From: Gammaproteobacteria bacterium
Lineage (GTDB): Bacteria > Pseudomonadota > Gammaproteobacteria > SZUA-152
Length of the DNA: 64,000 nucleotides
Direction of reading: 5' to 3'
Assembly (NCBI GenBank): GCA_021648485.1
Contig: JAKISS010000008.1
Span: 1-64,000, forward strand
The position numbers were made by a program, and so were the translations under genes. The notes under the pieces are model-generated. The model saw nothing but the letters and a program-made list of their open reading frames with translations. It was not told the DNA's origin and did no database searches. Every line of letters starts with the position of its first letter. The first letter of the stretch is position 1. Below, one piece after another: positions 19,590-27,885 of the stretch.

Positions 19590-19770
19590 AAATGACGTGC
19601 ATTGGGAGGAGGTCAATACAGAGGTGGAAAACGAGACCATGACTCTCCCAATAAAACACCTTTTGTTGCCACTGTATTCGTTGATACACAAGGTCATCCC
19701 ATTGCGATGAAAATGAATTCAGGTATCAATTCTCTTGGCAGGATAGATTACAGATTGCTGATGTCTAATT
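19590..19770 (+). pseudogene. IS1595-type transposase remnant
   Basis: In the frame of the small ORF at 19602 the translation reads LGGGQYRGGKRDHDSPNK followed by TPFVATVFVDTQGHPIAM. This resembles the central region of ISXO2-like IS1595 transposases (AYLGGERHGGKRGRG..NKTPFVAAV...GHPI). A stop codon lies just upstream of the LGGG stretch and the N- and C-terminal parts of the enzyme are missing. It is a decayed fragment, not a working element. The resemblance is from memory of the family, so confidence is moderate. Confidence 0.55.
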
Positions 19771-19876
19771 GCGAAGGCACTGGGAGGATTTGTGGGTGAA
19801 TTCTGTGATGATGGCAATAATACGGCTCCTGTTGCGGACAATCTACCAATCCGGTGCCCGGGGAGTTTTAGTCCTA

Positions 19877-20083
19877 GTGTAGTGTCCTATGTAAAACGCA
19901 TATTTAGACTCGGCAAACTTGAAGTAGTATCCAAAAGCCTTGTCTCGCCCTCCGGGAAGCCCGTCAAGGCGCGATTGCCGCGTTGCAGGCTTTGGAAAGG
20001 GAGTGGTCATTCCCTGCAACCTGCGCCTTGCACTCACACCTTGACGGGCTTTCTAAATACACGTTTTATATAGGACACTACAC
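19877..20083. mobile_element. MITE-like element with about 32-bp terminal inverted repeats
   Basis: The left end reads GTGTAGTGTCCTATGTAAAA and the right end, on the other strand, GTGTAGTGTCCTATATAAAA. The similarity continues as CGCATATTTAGA against CGTGTATTTAGA. Between them lies about 145 bp with a second, inner inverted repeat (AGCCCGTCAAGG near 19961 against its complement ending near 20051) and no ORF. Total length is about 207 bp. This is the architecture of a non-autonomous element moved by a transposase in trans. No clear target-site duplication is visible. Confidence 0.7.
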
Positions 20084-20163
20084 CAGCAAACACATCACAT
20101 GTTAACAGCCCACCCATTGCGGACAGCTCATCCTGGGCTGAAACTCATAAGGACAACTGAGCT

Positions 20164-21864
20164 ATGACATCGATCTTTGGTGACGTCTTCACGGAAATGG
20201 CGGTGTTGTTGTTGGTGGCTGCGGTTATTGGTGCCATTGGTCTGCGCTTACGACAGCCGCTGATCGTTGCCTTTATCGCGGTCGGCGTAGTAGTTGGACC
20301 CTCTGTGCTCGGTTGGGTGTCCGCAAATGATCAGATTGATCTGCTGGCCAAATTGGGTATCGCACTGTTGTTGTTCGTGGTTGGGCTTAAGCTGGATCTG
20401 CACATCATCCGCTCCATGGGGGCAGTGGCACTGGCCACCGGACTGGGGCAGGTCTTTTTTACTTCTGTCGTTGGTTATTTTATTGCCCTTGCCCTTGGGA
20501 TGACCCCGGTGACAGCGCTTTATGTCGCAGTAGCGTTGACCTTCTCCAGCACTATTATCATTGTCAAATTGTTGTCCGACAAGCGTGAGGTAGACGCACT
20601 GCATGGACGTATCGCCATCGGCTTTCTTATCGTTCAGGATATTGTTGTGGTGTTGGTGATGATTGTTCTGACCGCGCTGGGCGAGGCGGGTGAGACCGCT
20701 GGTCTGGGCAGGGAAGCTCTCGCGGTATTGATTAAGGGCGGGTTGTTTATTGTTGCTATAGGTTTATTAATGCGCTACGTGCTGACGCCGCTATTGCATC
20801 AATTGGCACGTTCACCAGAATTGTTAGTGTTGTTTGCCATTGCCTGGGCGGTGGCTCTGGGAGCAGCGGGGGGTCATTTGGGATTCAGTAAAGAGGTTGG
20901 CGCTTTTCTTGCCGGTGTGTCGCTAGCCTCCACACCCTATCGCGAAGCCATCGGTTCGCGCTTGGTGAGTCTGCGGGATTTTCTATTGCTGTTTTTCTTC
21001 ATTGATCTGGGTTCCGGGCTAAATTTGGCAATGCTCGGCGCACAGGTGATGCCCGCTATTTTGCTATCGCTGTTTGTGCTTATTGGTAATCCATTAATTG
21101 TCATGACCATATTGGGTGTTATGGGTTACCGTAAACGTACCAGCTTTCTGGCAGGTTTGACGGTGGCTCAAATCAGTGAATTTTCCCTGATTTTGGGCGC
21201 TTTAGGTCTGAGCCTGGGGCATATCGATGCTGACACCATGGGGCTCATTACCCTGGTGGGCTTAATCACCATCAGCGCTTCAACCTACATGATTTTGTTC
21301 TCCCATCACCTTTATGAGCGGCTCGCCCCTTGGCTGGGTGTGTTCGAGCGCAAGCGGGCGTACCGGGAAGACGCTCAGAACCGGGATATGGAACAGCACA
21401 GGGTTGATGTCATTTTATTTGGTCTGGGACGGTTCGGCACCAGGATTGCGGAGGAGTTGCAACAACGTGGCTACCGGGTGCTTGGGGTTGATTTTGATCC
21501 CAACCTGATACATGGGCAAGAAGAAAATGATTTTGAGGTGTATTACGGCGATGCTGAAGACCCGGAATTTCTTGCCAGTTTACCGCTTGAGCAAGCGCAT
21601 TGGGTTTTGAGCAGTTTGCGAGAAACGTCTGTTAATTTCGCCTTACTGCACGGTTTGCGTGATCATGGTTACAAAGGACGCGTGGCAGTAACGGCTCACA
21701 CTGCTACTTGTGCCGGACAGTTGAAACAGGCAGGTGCTGACCTGGTATTGATTCCTTACGCTGATGCGGCTGCGGAGGCCGTTGATAATCTGTTTGGCAT
21801 GTGTGACAGGCAGCCCGCCGGGATGGAAGGTAAGGTCAATACTGACACCAGTACCTCTGATTGA
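20164..21864 (+). CDS. KefB-like CPA2 cation:proton antiporter with TrkA-N domain
   Basis: A 566-residue protein. Residues 1-385 form about twelve membrane helices of a monovalent cation:proton antiporter-2 (PF00999), with GLRLRQPLIVAFIAVGVVVGP at the start and the helix LALTFSSTIIIVKLL. Residues about 418-540 form an RCK/TrkA-N Rossmann domain beginning VDVILFGLGRFGTRIAEEL, which binds NAD(H) or similar regulators. Together these suggest potassium efflux or pH homeostasis under stress. The next gene, 129 bp on, encodes a universal stress protein, a common pairing. Confidence 0.85.
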   Translation: MTSIFGDVFTEMAVLLLVAAVIGAIGLRLRQPLIVAFIAVGVVVGPSVLGWVSANDQIDLLAKLGIALLLFVVGLKLDLHIIRSMGAVALATGLGQVFFTSVVGYFIALALGMTPVTALYVAVALTFSSTIIIVKLLSDKREVDALHGRIAIGFLIVQDIVVVLVMIVLTALGEAGETAGLGREALAVLIKGGLFIVAIGLLMRYVLTPLLHQLARSPELLVLFAIAWAVALGAAGGHLGFSKEVGAFLAGVSLASTPYREAIGSRLVSLRDFLLLFFFIDLGSGLNLAMLGAQVMPAILLSLFVLIGNPLIVMTILGVMGYRKRTSFLAGLTVAQISEFSLILGALGLSLGHIDADTMGLITLVGLITISASTYMILFSHHLYERLAPWLGVFERKRAYREDAQNRDMEQHRVDVILFGLGRFGTRIAEELQQRGYRVLGVDFDPNLIHGQEENDFEVYYGDAEDPEFLASLPLEQAHWVLSSLRETSVNFALLHGLRDHGYKGRVAVTAHTATCAGQLKQAGADLVLIPYADAAAEAVDNLFGMCDRQPAGMEGKVNTDTSTSD

Positions 21865-21992
21865 TCGCCGCCTGCATTGTGTGCATATGTTTGATTAACG
21901 GAAGGTTTTTGACCAGGGTTCGAAACGGCAGAGTAAAGAGTCACTGAAATACCCGTTGTTTCTTTGCTTTTATCCAACCGGAGGAGAATGGA

Positions 21993-22982
21993 ATGAAGAG
22001 ATTCAATAATATTCTTTGCGTGGTAACGCCAGAAGCGGGGCGCAAACCCGCGTTGGAACGCGCGGTCACGCTGGCTGAAAATAACCAGGCAAATCTGACG
22101 GTTGTTGATGTGGTTGAGCGCGTGCCCGTTGGCATTGGGATGCCGGGAGGCGGCCCGATTTTTGTAGACTTACAGACAGCAATTGTCGATGCGCGTGAGC
22201 AAGAATTGAATTCTTTGATTAAACCTTACCGCCAGCGAATCAATATGCAGGCCAAGGTGCTGATCGGCACGCCATTTTTGGAAATTATCCGGGAAATATT
22301 AGGCAACGGGCGTGATTTGGTAATCAAAACTGCTGAAACCTGGGAGTGGCAGGATCGGTTATTCAGCAGTGACGATATGCATTTGTTACGTAAATGCCCA
22401 TGTCCGGTATGGATCATGTTGCCGGAGGAAAAACCCAATTACAGCCGAATCATAGCAGCGGTCGATTTTGATGCATGTCAAGAGAGCGCTGAGGGAAATG
22501 ACTTGAATCGGCTTATTCTGGAGCTGGCGAGTTCGATAGCGCTATCGAATTTTGCTGAATTGCATGTCATCCACGCCTGGGAGCCCGTGACGGAGAGTTT
22601 GATAAGGGTATTTAGCAGCGATTTGTCCGCAGAGCAAATCGCTGCCAATGTGGATCGTGAGCGGCGTGACCAGCAGGCTCAGCTTGACCGGCTGACCGGC
22701 AGGTTGCGCGACTGGATCGGCGCAGAGGCTTATGACTACCTGTTACCAAAGCTTGATCTCCGTCAGGGCGACGCGCGCAAAGAAATTCCAGCACAAGCTA
22801 AGAGGATTAATGCAGATCTTATCGTCATGGGCACAGTAGCTCGCACCGGCTTGGCCGGTTTTTTTATGGGGAATACCGCAGAGACGATCCTCAACCAGAT
22901 TGATTGTGCTGTACTTGCGGTCAAACCCCCCGGTTTTGTCACGCCGGTCACATTGGAAAATTGGCAAGATGGGGTTGGTTGA
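21993..22982 (+). CDS. Tandem universal stress protein (UspE-like)
   Basis: The 329-residue protein has two Usp domains, residues about 1-140 and 150-312. The second ends with the ATP-binding signature ADLIVMGTVARTGLAGFFMGNTA and ILNQIDCAVLAVKPPGF; the first has a degenerate version. Overall it resembles UspE-class proteins linked to stress survival, adhesion or motility. A strong GGAGGAG lies before the ATG. It follows a KefB-like antiporter, suggesting a joint stress-response role (inference). Confidence 0.85.
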   Translation: MKRFNNILCVVTPEAGRKPALERAVTLAENNQANLTVVDVVERVPVGIGMPGGGPIFVDLQTAIVDAREQELNSLIKPYRQRINMQAKVLIGTPFLEIIREILGNGRDLVIKTAETWEWQDRLFSSDDMHLLRKCPCPVWIMLPEEKPNYSRIIAAVDFDACQESAEGNDLNRLILELASSIALSNFAELHVIHAWEPVTESLIRVFSSDLSAEQIAANVDRERRDQQAQLDRLTGRLRDWIGAEAYDYLLPKLDLRQGDARKEIPAQAKRINADLIVMGTVARTGLAGFFMGNTAETILNQIDCAVLAVKPPGFVTPVTLENWQDGVG

Positions 22983-23104
22983 GCGCTTACAATGATAGAG
23001 ACACCACATAGGGGAAAATATCGTGGTAAACACCCTTAACTTAGTGTCATTCTGGCCTGCCCCCTATTTTCTTCCTTTTTCCTTTCTCCTGGATTCATTT
23101 GTGC

Positions 23105-23154
23105 TTGACACAACCCATCGATAACCCTATGGTAATACCATATCCTTATCGATG
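23105..23154 (+). promoter_or_regulatory. vapBC promoter overlapped by a 39-bp palindromic operator
   Basis: TTGACA at 23105-23110 and TATGGT at 23128-23133 with a 17-base spacer form a good promoter. A near-perfect 39-bp palindrome runs from CATCGATAACCCTATGGTAA to its complement at 23116-23154, covering the -10 box and ending 10 bases before the vapB ATG. This is the expected layout for autorepression by an AbrB-type antitoxin or VapBC complex. Confidence 0.75.
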
Positions 23155-23164
23155 AAATTTTAAT

Positions 23165-23371
23165 ATGCTAGCTGTAACGGTCTCTCCTAAATTTCAAATA
23201 GTGATCCCCAAAGAGGTTAGAGAGTCAATGGGCATCGTGTCTGGGCAAAAAATACAAATGCTTACTTATCGCAACCGTATTGAGCTAATTCCTATAAGAC
23301 CAATGAAAAAACTGAAAGGTTGTCTTAAAGGAATTGATACTGATGTTAAGAGGGATGATGATCGTATATGA
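23165..23371 (+). CDS. vapB: AbrB-family antitoxin VapB
   Basis: A 68-residue protein with the swapped-hairpin SpoVT/AbrB DNA-binding fold at its N-terminus: AVTVSPKFQIVIPKEVRESM, then GQKIQMLTYRNRIELIPI. The C-terminal third (KLKGCLKGIDTDVKRDDDR) is the region that usually wraps the toxin. Its stop overlaps the vapC ATG (ATGA), and the palindrome immediately upstream is its probable operator. Confidence 0.9.
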   Translation: MLAVTVSPKFQIVIPKEVRESMGIVSGQKIQMLTYRNRIELIPIRPMKKLKGCLKGIDTDVKRDDDRI

Positions 23372-23745
23372 ATGTCATAGACTCTTCTGCATGGCTATCC
23401 TATTTTTCTGGTGACGCTAACGCTGAATCATTCTCTCGTCCAATAGAAAATATTGAAAAATTGATTGTTCCAAGCATTACAATCACTGAAGTTTTTAAGT
23501 GTGTTTTGCGTCAACGGGGGGAAGATTTGGCATTGGAATGTGTTGCTCATATGGAGCAAGGCAAGGTTGTGCCACTGGATGGCTCATTGGCCATTAATGC
23601 TGCACATTATGGCATCGAGTATAAGTTGCCGTTAGCAGACAGTATCATCTACGCAACGGCACAAAAATATGACGCGCTGATTTGGACGCAAGATTATGAC
23701 TTTGAACGCCTTGAAAGTGTTAAATATTTCCCCAAGAAAAAATAA
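23368..23745 (+). CDS. vapC: PIN-domain ribonuclease toxin VapC
   Basis: The 125-residue protein is a PIN-domain nuclease. Its acidic residues appear in NVIDSSAWLSYF (Asp5), SITITEVFKCV (Glu near 41) and LPLADSIIYATAQ (Asp near 90), with a final aspartate in IWTQDYDF. VapC toxins cut tRNA or rRNA and are neutralised by the cognate VapB. ATGA overlap with vapB indicates coupled translation. Both genes look intact. Confidence 0.92.
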   Translation: MNVIDSSAWLSYFSGDANAESFSRPIENIEKLIVPSITITEVFKCVLRQRGEDLALECVAHMEQGKVVPLDGSLAINAAHYGIEYKLPLADSIIYATAQKYDALIWTQDYDFERLESVKYFPKKK

Positions 23746-23916
23746 TATATACGCACATACGCACTCTAACCCTGCCTAATAGGCATGAGCTGTCTGTTTC
23801 GGTTCTTTTCAGAACTAAAAATAAAGCGATTAGCAAGATCGAGTCCTTCGTTTGTTATTGTCGCTGCCACGTCAAGACGCTTACTGGACTCTCAGACATA
23901 TGGGGACGGTCGGTAA

Positions 23917-24645
23917 TTAAATATCCAGATCCAGGCAGCCCTGCGGCGCAGGCAAACCTGCAATACGCGACCCTTGTCGTGACGGCCCTTTGGGAAACAA
24001 GCTGTAAAGGTATTCTTTGCTCGCGCGCTCGGAACCAATATCTTCCGCCATGTATCTCATAAGAATTTTTACCATAGGGCTTACACCGTAGGTAAAATAA
24101 AACTCCCGTAAAAAATTCAGCACTTCCCAATGTTCTTCGGTAAGCTCAATTCCTTCTTGCTTTGCCATATATTCTGCGAGACGTGAATTCCAGCGGTGCA
24201 ACTCTACGAGGTTACCGGTATGCGTGACGGCAAAGGTCTCACCATCAAAATCAAACGAACCCATAAAATGTGCGACATTGGGTGCGGCCTTGGCCTGATA
24301 AGTTTCTCGTTCCAGTTCCACATCCATCATGGGAACAGGTACACCCGCAATTTTTGAACCCTGCACCAGCACACCGCCGGGAAACAAATTCTGAAGTGTG
24401 GCATCGTCAAACACATCAGCCGGGTAACGTTTTTTTAGTTCGCGGATTAACAACTTTTTGATTGGAGGAACATTGAATGCATGATAATAATCACGCATGA
24501 CATCAATCACCTGCCAATGTCTGTCACCCAGTGCAAGACCATCGCGCGTGGCCAAAGTTTGTGCCACTGACTTATTCCATTCACTCAATTTTGCCAGTCG
24601 GCCATCAGCAAGCACTTCAAAACCGGAATCTTCGGTTAATAACAT
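23917..24645 (-). CDS. Tandem DsrC/TusE-family protein
   Basis: The 242-residue protein is two DsrC/TusE domains in one chain. Domain 1 (about 1-115) has DRHWQVIDVMRDYYHAFNVP and ends GSKIAGVPVPMMD with no cysteine. Domain 2 (about 128-242) has EEHWEVLNFLREFYFTYGVS, then YLYSLFPKGPSRQ and GSRIAGLPAPQGC plus five extra residues. The penultimate-region cysteine is kept, but the second DsrC cysteine (ten residues earlier) is Ser. By the usual scheme (DsrC two Cys, TusE one, RspA none) this is an RspA-TusE-like fusion. Such proteins act in sulfur trafficking or regulation. Family length is about 110, so the gene is double size. Confidence 0.85.
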   Translation of the reverse strand: MLLTEDSGFEVLADGRLAKLSEWNKSVAQTLATRDGLALGDRHWQVIDVMRDYYHAFNVPPIKKLLIRELKKRYPADVFDDATLQNLFPGGVLVQGSKIAGVPVPMMDVELERETYQAKAAPNVAHFMGSFDFDGETFAVTHTGNLVELHRWNSRLAEYMAKQEGIELTEEHWEVLNFLREFYFTYGVSPMVKILMRYMAEDIGSERASKEYLYSLFPKGPSRQGSRIAGLPAPQGCLDLDI

Positions 24646-24850
24646 GATTCATTTTCCCTCCAGACTCAAAACGCTGCCACCCACACAGCTCAGTCTAGTT
24701 CGAATCTGATGAAATGGCAGCAGTATTTATCAACCGTTTGTTACACATCACCACCACAGCATAGCCGTGACCTTTGTGTAAAAGTGTGTATCATTCACAA
24801 CCATGAGATCTGTTATATGTATCAACAGTTTGTTTCTACGGCAAAAAAAC

Positions 24851-25267
24851 ATGCCATGGCAATTCGCCATTCCATGGCCCGTAACACATATCGCAAGTGT
24901 ACTGCTCCTGTTATTGCTCAGTGCCTGCACCACCGTTCCAGTTGATAATGATCGACCATCAGCTACAACAAGGCTGGAAATACAACAAAAAATATTCAAA
25001 CAGGCCAAAGCGCTGTTTCTCAACCAACAATATGCGCAAGCTGCCAATGCCTTGTTAATGTTGGCGAAAGAAGGCCATACCGATGCGCAATATACCATTG
25101 GCTACATGTACCACTATGGCTTCGGCGTGCCACGTAACGAAAAGGAATCCATCCGCTGGATTACTACAGCGGCTGCCCGTGGCCATCCGCAGGCAGAAGA
25201 GGCGCTGGCGAGAATCAATGCCGCTTACAACCAACCTGATGTGCTGGTGCTGCCAGCCCAGCCCTGA
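24851..25267 (+). CDS. Sel1-repeat lipoprotein
   Basis: From the ATG at 24851 the product has 138 residues, with a lipoprotein signal ending LLLLLLSAC (Cys26). Sel1-like repeats follow: KAAQAANALLML-type helices, then HTDAQYTIGYMYHYGFGVPR and NEKESIRWITTAAARGHPQA. Sel1 repeats form TPR-like scaffolds for protein contact, so a periplasmic or outer-membrane anchored adaptor is likely. The track's start (24803) would place the lipobox unusually deep; the internal ATG gives a normal signal length. No strong ribosome-binding site is visible for either. Confidence 0.65.
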   Translation: MPWQFAIPWPVTHIASVLLLLLLSACTTVPVDNDRPSATTRLEIQQKIFKQAKALFLNQQYAQAANALLMLAKEGHTDAQYTIGYMYHYGFGVPRNEKESIRWITTAAARGHPQAEEALARINAAYNQPDVLVLPAQP

Positions 25268-25792
25268 CGTAATAAAAACTGCCATCCCGTATCTCTTTTG
25301 CCGGAACCCAGAAATTTAACCTCCTCTGGGTAAATGTTTCGATACAGTAGGAGGTTATGTGGTAGTGACGCTGAGCAGTAATGTGTTGCAAACGCAGAGG
25401 TCGCGGAGACGCAAAGAGCACAGAGAAAAACACCAAAAACTCTGCGTCTTTACGCTCTCTGCGATGAATACTCCACCCGCTAAAACCGGTAGCTTCGAGT
25501 AACGATTAAAAGCCGGATTGAGCGACCCTACGGCCAATTGCCTTCTTTTGTGCCCTGTGGGTACTCCCAAAACTGGGAGAGAATTTATGGATCAGCCTCG
25601 ATGCACGCTCACCCCTCAAGGGCATAACCATCAAGCCAAAAGAGTAAGCCTATAAATATCAGTCTGGTACAGCATTTTCCGTTTGGTGGAACCGCTGCGC
25701 TTGTTCCACCCTACCCAGATACCAGATAGAGAGTGGTGTTGAGGCGTATATCAATTTTTTTAAACAGCGTGTTTTTAACGCTTAATTCACCT
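25268..25792. other. Intergenic region with two repeat-like sequences, no gene
   Basis: No coding signal is convincing. At 25391-25463 lies a purine-rich stretch of the CGCAGAGG-GACGCAAAGAG-CACAGAG type followed by a pyrimidine counterpart CTCTGCGTCTTTACGCTCTC, a dispersed repeat type seen in many bacterial genomes. At 25685-25710 GGTGGAAC and GTTCCACC form an 8-bp stem, followed by CTAC, resembling a REP-like unit. A short CTCCCAAAACTGGGAG hairpin sits near 25563. The region separates convergent Sel1 and hemW genes. Confidence 0.5.
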
Positions 25793-26953
25793 TTAATCAG
25801 CAACAAACAATGTCAATAAATCATCCAGAAACCGGTGACCCTTTTCCGTCGGCTGGATTCGCTTTAACGTACGTTCAAGTAAACCCGCCTCCTCAGCAGC
25901 ATGCAGAGGGGAGGCAATCACCATAAGTTGTTGACCCGTATGTGCAGGAAACAATGAAGACTCAAAACCTGCGCTCAAACGCAATGCATTCATCATAAAT
26001 TCCAGGCCCACATCCTTGCGTGTCAAAACACGCTCACTTTGAATGCCCTGTGCGGTGCCCGCCGTATCCATAAAGGCCTGCGGCTGACGCTGTTTGGCAA
26101 GACGTGTAATGGTCTGTTGCGCGGCATCGGTGATTTTGCCATGAGCACCTGCACCCAACCCCAGGTAATCACCAAATTGCCAATAATTCAGGTTATGTAC
26201 ACACTGACGCTTTTCCTTGGCATAGGCCGATACTTCATATTGCCCATAACCCGCTTCGGCCAGTTGCTGTTGTCCTGCCTGTTGTATTTGCCAGGCCAGA
26301 TCATTATTCGGCAACACCGGTGGCTGCGCATAAAATGACGTGTTGGGTTCAAGGGTAAGTTGGTAATAAGAAATATGTGTCGGCTCAAGGTCAATGGCAG
26401 TGGCCACATCTTCAGCTGCTTGCGCCTGTGTCTGGTTTGGCAAAGCAAACATCAGATCGAGATTAAAATTATCAAAGCCAGCGGCATGTGCCATTTCTGC
26501 GGCACGAATAGCTTCTCCCCGACCATGAATACGGCCAAGCACCTGTAAAGCATCATCATGAAAACTCTGCACACCGATGGACAGGCGATTAATACCCAGC
26601 GCCCGGTATTCACGAAATTTTTCCTGTTCAACAGTACCGGGATTGGCTTCGAGGGTAATCTCGGCATCGGCATTAATGCTCAACCGCGCACGCAGGCCGG
26701 ATAACAATCGATCCAGTGCCTCGGGAGAAAACAGGCTGGGAGTACCTCCGCCGATAAACACATTCATTACCCGCCGTCCCCAAATGCGCGGCAAATCTTG
26801 TTCGAGATCTGCCAGCAAGGCGTTGATATAAGCCGTTTCGGGTATCCCATCTTTCAACGCATGGGAATTAAAATCACAATACGGGCATTTGCGTACACAC
26901 CACGGCAGGTGAATATACAGGGACAAAGGCGGTAGGGCAGTAAATTGAAACAC
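25793..26953 (-). CDS. hemW: Heme chaperone HemW (radical SAM)
   Basis: HemW is a radical-SAM-fold heme chaperone, formerly annotated as oxygen-independent coproporphyrinogen III oxidase-like. The 386-residue protein has SLYIHLPWCVRKCPYCDFNS with the CxxxCxxC cluster motif near residue 19, VFIGGGTPSLFSPE near 65, and SIGVQSFHDDALQVLGRIH near 130. The HNLNYWQFGDYLGLGAGAHG motif is near 255. True HemN has a different N-terminal region and is longer. It is divergent from the Cdd1/fetAB cluster. Confidence 0.93.
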   Translation of the reverse strand: MFQFTALPPLSLYIHLPWCVRKCPYCDFNSHALKDGIPETAYINALLADLEQDLPRIWGRRVMNVFIGGGTPSLFSPEALDRLLSGLRARLSINADAEITLEANPGTVEQEKFREYRALGINRLSIGVQSFHDDALQVLGRIHGRGEAIRAAEMAHAAGFDNFNLDLMFALPNQTQAQAAEDVATAIDLEPTHISYYQLTLEPNTSFYAQPPVLPNNDLAWQIQQAGQQQLAEAGYGQYEVSAYAKEKRQCVHNLNYWQFGDYLGLGAGAHGKITDAAQQTITRLAKQRQPQAFMDTAGTAQGIQSERVLTRKDVGLEFMMNALRLSAGFESSLFPAHTGQQLMVIASPLHAAEEAGLLERTLKRIQPTEKGHRFLDDLLTLFVAD

Positions 26954-27001
26954 AGGTATTAAATTCTCAGCGGTGGGGGCGTGCTATGTTATGGCCTGCT
27001 T

Positions 27002-27289
27002 ATGATAAAAACCATACCTGTGACCCACCGTAACGCCGCCCTCAAAGACCTGCAACGCATCTCCGGCGTGGGGCCGTCCATTGCCAACAATTTGTGCGGG
27101 CCGCGTATTACTGCTGTGCAGGATTTGCGCAACAGTAATCCCAAGGCACTGTATGCAGAATTGTGTGTACAAGCCGGTCAACCGGTGGGTCGCTGCGTAT
27201 TGTCTGTATTTTGCTGTGCGATTTGGTTTGCGGACCATAGCCCGGCCCCGGAAAAACTCACATGGTGGAACTGGAAAGACTCCACATGA
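27002..27289 (+). CDS. Cdd1-family helix-hairpin-helix protein
   Basis: A 95-residue protein with the helix-hairpin-helix LQRISGVGPSIANNLCGPRI near residues 18-37 and the Cdd1 (PF11731) C-terminal pattern PVGRCVLSVFCCAIWFA, ending KLTWWNWKD. HhH segments usually bind DNA without sequence preference; the role of Cdd1 proteins is unknown. I take the ATG at 27002 rather than the GTG at 26981. Its TGA overlaps the fetA ATG, so it is translationally coupled to the ABC transporter, an odd partner. Confidence 0.75.
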   Translation: MIKTIPVTHRNAALKDLQRISGVGPSIANNLCGPRITAVQDLRNSNPKALYAELCVQAGQPVGRCVLSVFCCAIWFADHSPAPEKLTWWNWKDST

Positions 27290-27885
27290 GCGCTCTGAAT
27301 GTCATTGACTTGCACACTCATGAACGCGGCCCTTATTCCCTGTGTATTGCACCGGGCGAATGTGTCAGCCTGAGGGGTGATTCCGGCAGCGGCAAATCAC
27401 TGTTGTTACGCGCGATTGCCGACCTCGATCCTCATGACGGACAGGTGTTACTGAATGATATATCTTGCACACAATTCACTGCACCACAGTGGCGCAAACA
27501 GGTCGCACTGCTGCCAGCAGAAAGCCAGTGGTGGCAGGATGAAGTAGGCGCTCACTTTCCCATTGAAGAGTGCCCCTGGCTCGAGCCCTTGGGTTTTGAC
27601 ACAGAAACAATGCATTGGCAGGTGAGTCGTCTCTCCAGCGGCGAAAAACAACGTTTGGCACTGGCACGACTACTCATGAACAAGCCTCGGATACTGTTGC
27701 TGGACGAGCCCACCGCCAGTCTTGATAACGACAATGTCGTCGCCGTGGAAAAACTCATCGAAAAATACCGCTGCGATACCGCTGCCGCCGTATTGTGGGT
27801 AAGTCATGACACCCAACAGGCAGCACGAGTCGGCGACCGTCATTTACAACTCACCACCGAAGGCATCCGGGAATACGCAGCATGA
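27286..27885 (+). CDS. fetA: FetA/YbbL-like ABC transporter ATP-binding protein
   Basis: A 199-residue ABC ATPase with Walker A GDSGSGKSLLLRAI, the signature SRLSSGEKQRLALARLLM and Walker [13 protein letters not shown], and the switch His in VLWVSHD. The short length and its pairing with a FetB-type permease point to the FetAB exporter, implicated in iron export and oxidative-stress resistance in E. coli. The start at 27286 gives an ATGA overlap with the upstream gene; the track start at 27262 is inside that gene. Confidence 0.88.
   Translation: MSALNVIDLHTHERGPYSLCIAPGECVSLRGDSGSGKSLLLRAIADLDPHDGQVLLNDISCTQFTAPQWRKQVALLPAESQWWQDEVGAHFPIEECPWLEPLGFDTETMHWQVSRLSSGEKQRLALARLLMNKPRILLLDEPTASLDNDNVVAVEKLIEKYRCDTAAAVLWVSHDTQQAARVGDRHLQLTTEGIREYAA

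Noticed and set aside
23165-23745. vapBC as part of a larger defence island
   Set aside because: Neighbours are housekeeping or stress genes (Usp, DsrC-like); no other defence gene is adjacent.
25391-25463. CRISPR-like or tandem repeat because of repeating CAGAG/GCAAAG words
   Set aside because: No regular repeat-spacer spacing; it fits a dispersed palindromic repeat better.
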